A stretch of 64,000 bases of DNA from Nocardioides albertanoniae (GTDB lineage: Bacteria; Actinomycetota; Actinomycetes; Propionibacteriales; Nocardioidaceae). This document shows, one piece after another, positions 16,442 through 24,336 of the stretch. Where the stretch lies: contig NZ_VFOV01000001.1 in assembly GCF_006716315.1 (NCBI RefSeq), positions 3,550,501 through 3,614,500 of the forward strand. Direction: 5' to 3'. Positions within the stretch are counted from its first letter, which is position 1. Each line of letters starts with the position of its first letter. The notes beneath the pieces were generated by a model, which was given only the letters and a program-made list of their open reading frames with translations, did no database searches and had not been told where the DNA came from. A program made the position numbers and the translations under genes.

Positions 16442-17223
16442 GCTTCGGTGGCGGTCGGGGTGGTGATGCGGGCGCGGCGGGCGGCGCGGCGGAGGGTGGC
16501 GAGGACGGCAGGGCCGAGGAGGGCTACGGCGACGGCGGTGGTGATCGCACGCATGGTGTCCCAGCTGCTGGTCGAGGTGACCAGGGTGTAGCGCAGGAAG
16601 GTCACGAGGTTCTCGGCGAGGCCGGCCGTCGGGTCGTAGGAGAGGTTGCCGCTCGCGCCGGGCACGGTGACTCCGGTGAGCAGCGGCCAGCCCTGCAGGT
16701 TGAGAAGGAGGCCGTAGGCGTAGGAGGCGACGATGCCGTACGCCGCGAGCATCGCGACCTCCCAGCGACCGCTCGCGCGCGGCAGCAGACCGGCCCCCAT
16801 CGCCACCCAGGCGGCGCCGAGCATCTGGTAGGGCAGCCACGGTCCGACGCCGGCGGTGACGAGCGCGGCGACGAACAGGCTCGTGCAGCCCAGCACGAAG
16901 CCGAACGCGGGCCCGAAGACCCGTCCGCCCAGGATCAGCATGAAGAAGACCAGCTCGACCCCGCCGGTGCCGGCGGAGACCGCACGCAGGACGGCCTCGA
17001 TCGCGCTGAGCACGCCGAGGAGCGCGATCATCCGGGTGTCGATCCCACCGGCGGACAGCTCGCTCAGCAGCACCACCAGCATCAGCGGCAGCAGCGCGAG
17101 GAAGACGAACGGCGGCTGCACGCGCTCGTAGCCGTGGAGCAGCAGCGGCCACGCGAACATCATCAGCCCGGCGACGGAGATGATCGCGAGCAGGGTCGCG
17201 GTGCGCGGCGAGAACCGGATCAC
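16420..17223 (-). CDS. ECF transporter substrate-binding (S) membrane component, probable corrinoid
   Basis: 267 aa with about six hydrophobic segments, for example TATLLAIISVAGLMMFAWPL, FVFLALLPLMLVVLLSELSA and ELVFFMLILGGRVFGPAFGF, the size and layout of ECF S-components of the CbrT-like class. GTG 17223 overlaps the ATPase stop (GTGA), so the start is set by coupling. It is the last gene of a five-gene operon headed by a cobalamin riboswitch, which points to cobalamin or another corrinoid as ligand (inference from regulation, not from residues). The 3' end lies inside the 21-bp repeat array. Confidence 0.85.
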   Translation of the reverse strand: MIRFSPRTATLLAIISVAGLMMFAWPLLLHGYERVQPPFVFLALLPLMLVVLLSELSAGGIDTRMIALLGVLSAIEAVLRAVSAGTGGVELVFFMLILGGRVFGPAFGFVLGCTSLFVAALVTAGVGPWLPYQMLGAAWVAMGAGLLPRASGRWEVAMLAAYGIVASYAYGLLLNLQGWPLLTGVTVPGASGNLSYDPTAGLAENLVTFLRYTLVTSTSSWDTMRAITTAVAVALLGPAVLATLRRAARRARITTPTATEASPLPAE

Positions 17224-18860
17224 TCCCCCGTCACCGCCTCCACGACCTCGCGTACGTTGAGCCATCCCGGCCCGAAGACCTTGCTCACCTGGGGCGCGAA
17301 CGCGGGCGACTCGGCGGTGACACTGCGTACGTCTCCGGCGGAGACCACCTCGCCGTCGGCGAGCACCACCACGTCGTCGGCCGCCTCGGCGACGAACTCG
17401 ACGTCGTGGGTCGCCACCAGGACTGCCTTGCCCGCACCGGTCAGGTCACGCAGGATCTCGCACAGCGCCCGCTTGGCCGCATAGTCGAGGCCTCGGGTGG
17501 GCTCGTCGAGGAGCAGCACGGGCGGGTCGGCGCTCAGGATCAGCGCCAGTGCCAGCCCGAGCCGCTGACCCTCGGAGAGGTCGCGCGGATGCTGGTCGTC
17601 GGGAATGCCCGGCACCAGTCGGTCGAGGATGTCGCGGGTCCGCGGCCCGCCGGCCTCGCACTCCTCGGCGACCGTCTCCAGATAAAGCAGATCGGCGGCG
17701 GTCTGAGGCAGCAGCCCGACCAGCGCGCGTCTCGCGTCGGCGTCGAGCGCCGCTGGGTCCCGGCCCTCGACGCTCACCGCGCCGGCCAGGCGCTTCTGGG
17801 TGCCCTGCAGCGTCCACAGCAGCGTCGACTTCCCCGAGCCGTTGCGGCCCATCAGCGCCGTCACCCGCCCCGCGGGCAGCTCGATCGAGACGTCGTGCAG
17901 GACCGGCGTACGTCCTCGGGTGACCGTGAGAGAGCGAGCGCTCAGGGCGACTGTGTTGGTCTCGACACGCTCGCTGGCGCTCACGGCTCGACCGACGACA
18001 CCGCTGGTCGAGCCGGCGGAGCCGCTAGGCGGAGGCGTGTCGAGACCAACGCGGTCAGCAAGCGCCACCCCTCTCGCCTTCCGCCTCGCATCCCGCACCG
18101 TCAGCGGCAGCGGCGACCAGCCCAGCGCCCGGCCGACCTCGACGAGCGGCGGCGCGACCGGAGAGGTCTCCAAGATGTCGGCGGGCTCGCCGACGGTGAG
18201 GGATCCGTCGCCGACCAGGAGAGCGATCCTGTCGGCGAAAGGTACGACCCGCTCGAGGCGGTGCTCGGCGAGCACGACCGAGGTGCCGAGGTCGTGCACG
18301 AGCCGGGTGATGGTGGCGAGCACGTCCTCGGCGGCGGTGGGGTCGAGGGCGGAGGTCGGTTCGTCGAGCACGACGACGCGTGGGTGCGTGGTCAGCACCG
18401 AGCCGATCGCGACCCGCTGCTGCTGCCCGCCCGAGAGCTCGCGCAGAGAGCGCTGCCGCAGGTCGGCGATGCCGAGCAGGTCGAGCGTCTCCTCCACCCG
18501 CCGCCGCATCGTCGCGGGCGGGAGGCCCAGCTGCTCCATCCCGTAGGCCAGCTCCTCCTCGACCGTGTCGGTGACGAAACCGGCCACCGGGTCCTGCCCG
18601 ACATAGCCGATCGTCCCGGCGCGCTCGCGCGGCGGCGTACGGATGAACGAGACGCCTTCGAGCAGGAGGTCGCCGTCGAGCTCGCCGCCGGAGAAGCGCG
18701 GCACCAGGCCGGCGACGACGCCGAGCAGGGTCGACTTGCCGGAACCGGTCGGACCGGAGACGACCAGCAGCTCACCCTCCTCGATGGTGAGGTCGACGTC
18801 CTTGAGCACATGCTCGGACGAGTCCGGCGGGGTGAACGTGATCCCTCGCAGCTCGATCAT
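17220..18860 (-). CDS. ECF transporter energising ATPase, EcfA-EcfA' fusion
   Basis: 546 aa with two complete ABC domains in one chain. Domain 1: Walker A GPTGSGKST, signature ELSGGQQQR, Walker B VVVLDEPTSALD, and AEHRLERV after it as H-loop. Domain 2: Walker A GRNGSGKST, degenerate signature DLSEGQRLG, Walker B VLLLDEPTRGLD, switch ATHDVEFV. A linker of about 70 residues (about 275-345) joins them. Many ECF systems use two separate ATPase genes; here they are fused. ATG 18860 overlaps the EcfT stop (ATGA), and the TGA overlaps the S-component GTG (GTGA). It drives the transporter from the cytosolic face. Confidence 0.95.
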   Translation of the reverse strand: MIELRGITFTPPDSSEHVLKDVDLTIEEGELLVVSGPTGSGKSTLLGVVAGLVPRFSGGELDGDLLLEGVSFIRTPPRERAGTIGYVGQDPVAGFVTDTVEEELAYGMEQLGLPPATMRRRVEETLDLLGIADLRQRSLRELSGGQQQRVAIGSVLTTHPRVVVLDEPTSALDPTAAEDVLATITRLVHDLGTSVVLAEHRLERVVPFADRIALLVGDGSLTVGEPADILETSPVAPPLVEVGRALGWSPLPLTVRDARRKARGVALADRVGLDTPPPSGSAGSTSGVVGRAVSASERVETNTVALSARSLTVTRGRTPVLHDVSIELPAGRVTALMGRNGSGKSTLLWTLQGTQKRLAGAVSVEGRDPAALDADARRALVGLLPQTAADLLYLETVAEECEAGGPRTRDILDRLVPGIPDDQHPRDLSEGQRLGLALALILSADPPVLLLDEPTRGLDYAAKRALCEILRDLTGAGKAVLVATHDVEFVAEAADDVVVLADGEVVSAGDVRSVTAESPAFAPQVSKVFGPGWLNVREVVEAVTGE

Positions 18861-19978
18861 GCGACCAGCTCCTCTCGAGCCGTCCGGGGATGCGTCGCCG
18901 GGGCGGGCGCGGTGACGGCGGGGACGATCCCGACCAGGACGCCGGCCATCGCGGCCAACGAGACGACCGGGGCCGTGCTGACGCCGGGGAAGGCGACCGA
19001 GACCTGATAGCGGGCGACCCACCAGCCCGCGAGCACCACCAGCAGACCGCTCGAGGCGACCACGACCTCCGGCCAGCGCCATCGGTCGGGTCGGTAGACC
19101 GTGCGGGTGACCCGGCGCCCGGCCAGGCTGAGCCCGCCGACCGCAGCACCGACGCCGAGCACCAGCATCGTGACCGCGAGCCAGCCCGGCGTGGTGCCGT
19201 CGAGCACCGCGTAGACGCCGACGCAGAGGCCGACGAGCGAGACCAGCATGAGGGTGGAGGTGACCCGACGTGCGCCGGCGCCGACATCGGCGGTGCGCCC
19301 GTAGCCTCGGGTGTCCATCCCCGCGGCCAGCGCCATCGACCGCTCCAGCGCGTCTTCGAGCACCGGCACCAGGAAGCGGCGCAGCCGCTTCACCCGAGAC
19401 GTCGCCCCGGCCCGCAGACGCTGCGCGGCCCGCACCCGCTGCACCGACTCGGCCAGCTGCGGCAGCACGGTCACGGCGACCACGACAGCGGTGCCGATCT
19501 CGTAGAGCGCCGGCGGCAGCGACCGCAGCAACCGCTTCGGGTTGGCCAGGGCGTTGGCCGCGCCGACGCAGACGACGATCACGCCCAGCCGCATCCCGTC
19601 GTAGAGGCCGGCGAGCAGCGCTTCACGAGTGAGCGGCCCCAGCAACCGAATCCCCAGGACCCACTCGGGCAGCGGGATCTCGGGCAGATCGATGAGCACG
19701 TGACCCGGCACCGCGCCCAGCAGCACCCGGAACAGCACCCGGGTCGCCACGATGAACAGCGCGAAGCCGACATAGAGGCGGAACGCCTTCGCCCACGGCT
19801 GCTCACCCCGGCGGGCCATGACCACGACCGTCACCACCCCCACCAGGAGCAGGAGGAGCAGCGGGTTGGTCGTGAAGGAAGCGTACGCCGCCAGCCCGAT
19901 CGCCCACACCCACCAGGCGACGGGGTGCAGGTCACGCGGCAGGCGCGCGACGGCGGCGGTGCGGATCACGGTGGTCAT
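18857..19978 (-). CDS. ECF transporter transmembrane scaffold (T) component
   Basis: 373 aa. N-terminal hydrophobic segments (about 20-55 and 70-90), then the two coupling helices with arginine signatures: RVRAAQRLRAG and MALAAGMDTRGYGR, the Ala-Arg-Gly-like motifs that contact the ATPases. Further hydrophobic segments fill the C-terminal half, making it longer than minimal EcfT proteins (about 265 aa). The start at ATG 19978 overlaps the stop of the DUF4430 gene (ATGA). It couples the ATPase to the S-component in the membrane. Confidence 0.93.
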   Translation of the reverse strand: MTTVIRTAAVARLPRDLHPVAWWVWAIGLAAYASFTTNPLLLLLLVGVVTVVVMARRGEQPWAKAFRLYVGFALFIVATRVLFRVLLGAVPGHVLIDLPEIPLPEWVLGIRLLGPLTREALLAGLYDGMRLGVIVVCVGAANALANPKRLLRSLPPALYEIGTAVVVAVTVLPQLAESVQRVRAAQRLRAGATSRVKRLRRFLVPVLEDALERSMALAAGMDTRGYGRTADVGAGARRVTSTLMLVSLVGLCVGVYAVLDGTTPGWLAVTMLVLGVGAAVGGLSLAGRRVTRTVYRPDRWRWPEVVVASSGLLVVLAGWWVARYQVSVAFPGVSTAPVVSLAAMAGVLVGIVPAVTAPAPATHPRTAREELVA

Positions 19979-20613
19979 CGTCGGCGCCACCACACGACTC
20001 CGGCGGCGGCGAACAGCGCGAGGATCCCGGTCGGGGCGACCCAGGCGGGGAGCGGCTTCGGCGAGCTCTGCTCCGATTCCGGCTCGGATTCGGCGGCGTC
20101 ATCCGGAGATAACTCCGGCGACGGGCTTGAGGGCGCCCCCACAGCACTCCCAAGCTCCGTCGCCGGAGCGGTAACGACATTGTCGTCTATCCACGTGAAC
20201 GCAACACCCTGCCCGGAGGTCACGGCTATTTCGGTAACATTTCTGGAGGCGTAGCTCCAGGCCCCGGATTCGTCGGTGACCCACAGCGACCAGTAGGCGT
20301 CTGCGGGCGGCATCTGAGCGCATCCGGCCGCCTTCGGACGCTCGTCGACCCGGCACACGACACTGGGCATCGAGGTCACGAACGTGAGCCGATGCCCCGC
20401 TTTCTCGAACACGTCGGCACCGGTGTCGCCCTCCTCGGGCCGCACGCAGTCGACCTCCGGAGCCCCACCCAGCGCACGGGGCTCGACGACCACGGTGACG
20501 CCGTCGCACGCGTCGGCGGTCGACGCCGCGGCCGGCGGGAGGGCCGGAGAGAAGAAGAGTGCGGTGGCCCCGGCGAGAACCGCCAGGGCCACCAGCGAAC
20601 GCACGCTCAGCAC
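19975..20613 (-). CDS. Membrane-anchored DUF4430 (transcobalamin beta-domain-like) protein
   Basis: 212 aa. Signal peptide at about 1-30 (LVALAVLAGATALFFSPALP), a DUF4430-like domain at about 32-135 with VTVVVEPRALGG, TGADVFEKAGHRLTF and YWSLWVTDESGAWSYASRNV, a Ser/Pro/Glu-rich linker, and a C-terminal membrane segment WVAPTGILALFAAAGVVWW ending RRR. DUF4430 is the fold of the small beta domain of vertebrate intrinsic factor and transcobalamin (family knowledge). GTG 20613 overlaps the upstream gene by 7 nt. Position between the alpha-domain-like lipoprotein and EcfT under a cobalamin riboswitch suggests corrinoid capture outside the membrane (inference). Confidence 0.85.
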   Translation of the reverse strand: MLSVRSLVALAVLAGATALFFSPALPPAAASTADACDGVTVVVEPRALGGAPEVDCVRPEEGDTGADVFEKAGHRLTFVTSMPSVVCRVDERPKAAGCAQMPPADAYWSLWVTDESGAWSYASRNVTEIAVTSGQGVAFTWIDDNVVTAPATELGSAVGAPSSPSPELSPDDAAESEPESEQSSPKPLPAWVAPTGILALFAAAGVVWWRRR

Positions 20614-21695
20614 GAGCTCTTCTCGGTCGCGCCCTTGGGCAGCTGCTCGAGGGAGGGCAGCGCCTGCGCAGCCGCGAGACGATACATCCCCTCGGACTCC
20701 TTGGTCAGACCCTTCTCGTTGCCGTCGGTCAGCGCCGCGTCGTCGAACGCGACCGCGCCGGCGTCGTCACCGCAGGTCACGACGTGCTCGGCGACCCACG
20801 TGGCCGCCTTCTCGGCGGCCGCGTCCTCGTCGGCCTCGGCCAACGCCCAGCCGGCCAGGCCGGTGGAGTTGGAGTTGGGCACGTTTCCCGTGGCCGAGCT
20901 GAACGAGCCGTCCTTGGCCTGGGTCGACGTCAGCCAACGTACGCCGGCGGCGGCTGCCTTCTCGGCCTCGGTGGAGTCGACCTCCTGGAGGGCGAGCACG
21001 GCGAACGCGGTGGCGTCGACGTCGGGCACCGCCTTCGGGTCGGCGTCGCAGCCCTGGTCGGCCGCGGCGGGGTCGGGTGCGAACGTGATCCGGAACCAGC
21101 CGTCGGAGCACTGCTGCTCACCCAGGAAGTCGGCGGCGGCCTTCGCCTTGGCCGACTCGGCCTCGCCCAGCGCCATCACGGCGTAGGACTGCCCGATGGT
21201 GTTGGCGTAGTCGGCCGCCTTCTTGTTCTTCGGGTCGAGCTCGTCGGCGATGCGACCCGTCTCGGAGACGGCCTGTTCGAGCTGTTCGAGCAGCCCGGAG
21301 TCGGCCACGTCGGCCTCCTGCTGGAGCACCAGCGCCTTCGCGGTCGACCCGGCCGAGGTGACGGTGCCGAAACCGGGGCTGGTGTAGGCCTTCTGGTTCT
21401 TGGTGACCGCCTTGGCGATCGTCTCGACGTCGGCGTCGTGGCCGTCGACCTGAGCCAGCGCGATCCCGATGTCGGCGCTGAGACCGAAGTCGTCGGTACC
21501 GTACTGCGCGTTGCGGGCCACGCCGTCGGGCGCCTGCGCGACGAGCCAGTCGGCCACGCTCGCGGCCGTCTTGGTGTCGTACGCCTTCTCGTCTGCGCCG
21601 TCGGCACCGTCTGCGTCCTCGCCGCCGCAGGCGGCCAGCGACAGCGCGCTCAGCGCGACGAGAGCGGCGATGCCGCCCCTGATGGTCTTGTTCAT
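20607..21695 (-). CDS. Lipoprotein with prenyltransferase-like alpha/alpha barrel (transcobalamin alpha-domain-like)
   Basis: 362 aa. Lipoprotein signal with lipobox LSLAAC (Cys23), then an acidic Gly/Asp linker. The rest is a helical-repeat domain: ASVADWLVAQAPDGV, DADVETIAKAVTKNQKAY, DATAFAVLALQEVD, AAGVRWLTSTQAKDGSFSS, NSNSTGLAGWALAEA. These are the helix-pair signatures of the prenyltransferase/squalene-cyclase alpha6-alpha6 barrel, which is also the alpha domain of intrinsic factor and transcobalamin. ATG 21695 is set by GGAAGGA about 4 nt upstream. First gene of the riboswitch-controlled ECF operon, so a surface corrinoid-binding protein is the best reading (inference). It ends in a cysteine (KSSC). 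Confidence 0.85.
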   Translation of the reverse strand: MNKTIRGGIAALVALSALSLAACGGEDADGADGADEKAYDTKTAASVADWLVAQAPDGVARNAQYGTDDFGLSADIGIALAQVDGHDADVETIAKAVTKNQKAYTSPGFGTVTSAGSTAKALVLQQEADVADSGLLEQLEQAVSETGRIADELDPKNKKAADYANTIGQSYAVMALGEAESAKAKAAADFLGEQQCSDGWFRITFAPDPAAADQGCDADPKAVPDVDATAFAVLALQEVDSTEAEKAAAAGVRWLTSTQAKDGSFSSATGNVPNSNSTGLAGWALAEADEDAAAEKAATWVAEHVVTCGDDAGAVAFDDAALTDGNEKGLTKESEGMYRLAAAQALPSLEQLPKGATEKSSC

Positions 21696-21699
21696 GGTT

Positions 21700-21905
21700 C
21701 CTTCCCGCTGTAAGGGCGGGAGGCGCGGGGCCGACCCGCTGCGTTCCACGACAGCGACTGGTCAGACACGGCCGCGGCAGGTGCTCCGGCTCGCTCGGGC
21801 GGTCTCGATCGAGACGATCTCGATGGCCCGGGCCTACGGTTGCGGGTCAGCGCCGGGATTCGACCGGCTTCCCCCACCACGGCGTGTGTGGATGGTGCTC
21901 TGAGT
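21700..21905 (-). promoter_or_regulatory. Cobalamin riboswitch
   Basis: On the minus strand the core elements of the cobalamin aptamer are present in order: GGGGGAAGCCGGTCGAATCC, then CGGCGCTGACCCGCAACCGT, a variable arm, then the B12 box GAGCCGGAGCACCTGCCG (near 21800-21775). Just before the first gene, CCTCCCGC and GCGGGAAGG (21723-21700) can pair and bury the Shine-Dalgarno sequence, so control may be at translation. No T-run terminator is seen. The aptamer's outer boundaries are approximate. Confidence 0.95.
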
Positions 21906-21942
21906 TATCGGACCAATCCTACGGCGGCCAGGCGGACGTACG

Positions 21943-22698
21943 TCACTTCCTGACGTTGCGACGGTCGCCGACCGCGATCGCCGAGGTGCCCTCGTCCTTG
22001 AGCTCGAAGAGGTCGATCGCCTTGATGAGCTTGGTCCACGTGGAGTAGCCGTAGTTGCGGGGGTCCTCGGAGGACTGGTTGCGGATGCGGGAGACGACGG
22101 TGCCGACCAGTGCCCAGCCGTCGTCGTCGGCGGCAGCGTCGATGGAGTTGCGCAGCAGCTGGATCAGGCGTGCGTTGCCCTTGAGCGCCTGCCCGGTGGT
22201 CGCCGAGGACCGCTTGCGCGTGCGGCCCTCGCCGTTGGCGGCCTCGGTCTCCTCGTCGGCGTCGCCGCCGAGCTTCTCCACCACGGTGAACCGGGTGCAG
22301 GCGCTCTTGAACGGCGCCGGCGTCTTCTCCCGGCCGTAGCCGTAGACGGCCTGCCCCTTCTCCCGCAGGTAGTGCACCAGCGGCGTGAAGTCGGAGTCGG
22401 AGGAAACCAGCGCGAACGCATCCGGAGTGGCCGCGTGCAGCAGCTCGACCGCGTCGATGGCGAGCGCCATGTCGGAGGCGTTCTTGTGCGCAGTCAGGTC
22501 GAACTGCTGCATCGGCCGGATCGCGGCGTCGTGCAGCTCCCCGATCCACCCCTTGAGCTCGGGCTTGGTCCAGTTGCCGTACGCCCTCCGGATCGTCACC
22601 TCACCGTATTCGGCCAGGTCGTTGAGGATCGCGTCGATCTTGGCCGCGGGCGCGTTGTCGGCGTCGATGAGCAGGGCGATACGGAAGGGCTCGGTCAC
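21943..22698 (-). CDS. NYN (PIN-like) domain protein with C-terminal OST-HTH/LOTUS-like region
   Basis: 251 aa. NYN nuclease-fold motifs with acidic residues: RIALLIDADNAP (D12, D14), KNASDMALAIDAVELL and ALVSSDSDFTPLVHYLREKG. Then VYGYGREKTPAPFKSACTRF, a charged linker (about 155-185), and a helical C-terminal region LIQLLRNSIDAAADDDGWAL followed by VVSRIRNQSSEDPRNYGYST, typical of the OST-HTH RNA-binding module. Probably an RNase acting on structured RNA; target unknown. CAGACT (22711-22706) lies 7 nt before GTG 22698, a leaderless layout. The riboswitch of the ECF operon lies downstream. Confidence 0.9.
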   Translation of the reverse strand: MTEPFRIALLIDADNAPAAKIDAILNDLAEYGEVTIRRAYGNWTKPELKGWIGELHDAAIRPMQQFDLTAHKNASDMALAIDAVELLHAATPDAFALVSSDSDFTPLVHYLREKGQAVYGYGREKTPAPFKSACTRFTVVEKLGGDADEETEAANGEGRTRKRSSATTGQALKGNARLIQLLRNSIDAAADDDGWALVGTVVSRIRNQSSEDPRNYGYSTWTKLIKAIDLFELKDEGTSAIAVGDRRNVRK

Positions 22699-22726
22699 GG
22701 CGGACAGTCTGCCAGTGCCACACACC

Positions 22727-22823
22727 GTCGAGTCGGCTCATCCTGACCAAAACCATCGCCGAGTCGGCGCGTTAGAACGCGCCGACTCGGCGGGTTGGGT
22801 TGTCAGGACGAGCCGACTCGGCG
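22727..22823. repeat. Nested palindromic intergenic repeat, copy 2
   Basis: Same architecture as 9210-9336. The inner palindrome is perfect: 17-bp arms 22757-22773 (CGCCGAGTCGGCGCGTT) and 22776-22792 around AG. The outer arms 22727-22748 and 22801-22822 are inverted with 19 of 22 matches. It begins within 5 nt of the gatB stop (minus strand) and ends 28 nt before the NYN start codon, so it also overlaps the likely promoter region of that gene. Confidence 0.9.
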
Positions 22824-22827
22824 TACG

Positions 22828-24336
22828 TCAGGCGAGCTTCTCCAGGATCAGCTCGCGCACGCGCTTGGCGTCGGCCTTGCCACCGGTCGCCTTCATGACC
22901 GCGCCGATGAGCGCACCGGCCGCGGCCTGGTTGCCGCCACGGATCTTGTCGGCGACCGCGGGCTGGGCGGCGATGGCGTCGTCGACCGCCGCACCGAGCT
23001 CGCCGTCGTCGGAGACGACGGCGAGACCACGGGCGTCGATGATCTCGGCGACGGTGCCCTCACCGGCGACGAGGCCCTCGAAGACCTGGCGCGCCAGCTT
23101 GTCGGTCAGCGTCTTGGCGTCGACCAGCTTCTGCACCTCGGCGACCTGAGCAGGCGTGACACCGAGCTCGGCGAGCTCGACACCGCGGTCGTTGGCCGAT
23201 CGAGAGAGCTCGGCCATCCACCACTTGCGCGCGGCCTGCGCCGAGGCTCCGGCTGCGACCGTCTCCTCGATCAGCACCATCGCGCCGGCGGCCCACACGT
23301 CGCGCATCTCCAGGTCGGAGTAGCCCCAGGCGGCCTGCAGCCGAGCCCGCTTGACGGCGGGCGGCTCGGGCAGCGTGCCGCGGAGCTCCTCGACCCACTC
23401 GCGCGAGGGAGCGACCGGCACCAGGTCGGGCTCGGGGAAGTAGCGGTAGTCGTCGGCGTCCGACTTCGGCCGGCCGGCCGAGGTGGTGCCGGTGTCCTCG
23501 TGGAAGTGGCGGGTCTCCTGGAAGATCGCCTCCCCCGCGTCGAGGATCCCGGCGTGGCGCGACATCTCGAAGCGCATCGCCCGCTCGACCGAGCGCAGCG
23601 AGTTGACGTTCTTCGTCTCGGTGCGGGTGCCGAGATCGTCGGAGCCCTTGGGAGACAGCGACAGGTTGACGTCGCAGCGCATCGAACCCTGGTCCATGCG
23701 TACGTCGGAGACACCCAGACCCAGCAGGATCTCGCGCAGCGCGGCGACGTACGCCCTGGCCACGAGCGGTGCCTTGGCACCGGCGCCGGTGATCGGGCGG
23801 GTCACGATCTCGATCAGCGGGATGCCGGCGCGGTTGTAGTCGACCAGCGAGTAGTCGGCCCCGTGGATGCGACCGGTGGCGCCACCGATGTGGGTGGTCT
23901 TGCCGGTGTCCTCCTCCATGTGGGCGCGCTCGATGTCGACCCGGAAGGTCTCCCCCTCCACCTCGACGTCGAGGTAGCCGTCGTAGACGATCGGCTCGTC
24001 GTACTGGCTGGTCTGGAAGTTCTTCGGCATGTCCGGGTAGAAGTAGTTCTTCCGGGCGAACCGGCACCACTCCGCGATCGAGCCGTTGAGCGCGAGGCCG
24101 ATCCGGATCGCGCTCTCCACCGCCTTGGCGTTCACGACCGGCATCGCGCCGGGCAGGCCGAGGCAGGTCGGGCAGACCTGGGTGTTGGGCTCGCCGCCGA
24201 ACGTCGCCGGGCAGCCGCAGAACATCTTGGTGTTGGTGTTGAGCTCGACGTGCACCTCGAGCCCGAAGGCCGGGTCGTAGCGCTCCAGCACCTCGTCGAA
24301 GTCGACGAGGTCCGCGGCATCGGTCGCGGCGGTCAT
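22828..24336 (-). CDS. gatB: Asp-tRNA(Asn)/Glu-tRNA(Gln) amidotransferase subunit B
   Basis: 502 aa, full length. GatB kinase-like core: [20 protein letters not shown], the zinc cysteines in [28 protein letters not shown], and [15 protein letters not shown] [13 protein letters not shown]. The C-terminal YqeY-like tail domain follows (about 350-500). Together with GatC and GatA it amidates misacylated Glu-tRNA(Gln) or Asp-tRNA(Asn). ATG 24336 overlaps the gatA stop (ATGA). No gltX or glnS is near. A palindromic repeat begins right after the stop codon. Confidence 0.98.
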   Translation of the reverse strand: MTAATDAADLVDFDEVLERYDPAFGLEVHVELNTNTKMFCGCPATFGGEPNTQVCPTCLGLPGAMPVVNAKAVESAIRIGLALNGSIAEWCRFARKNYFYPDMPKNFQTSQYDEPIVYDGYLDVEVEGETFRVDIERAHMEEDTGKTTHIGGATGRIHGADYSLVDYNRAGIPLIEIVTRPITGAGAKAPLVARAYVAALREILLGLGVSDVRMDQGSMRCDVNLSLSPKGSDDLGTRTETKNVNSLRSVERAMRFEMSRHAGILDAGEAIFQETRHFHEDTGTTSAGRPKSDADDYRYFPEPDLVPVAPSREWVEELRGTLPEPPAVKRARLQAAWGYSDLEMRDVWAAGAMVLIEETVAAGASAQAARKWWMAELSRSANDRGVELAELGVTPAQVAEVQKLVDAKTLTDKLARQVFEGLVAGEGTVAEIIDARGLAVVSDDGELGAAVDDAIAAQPAVADKIRGGNQAAAGALIGAVMKATGGKADAKRVRELILEKLA

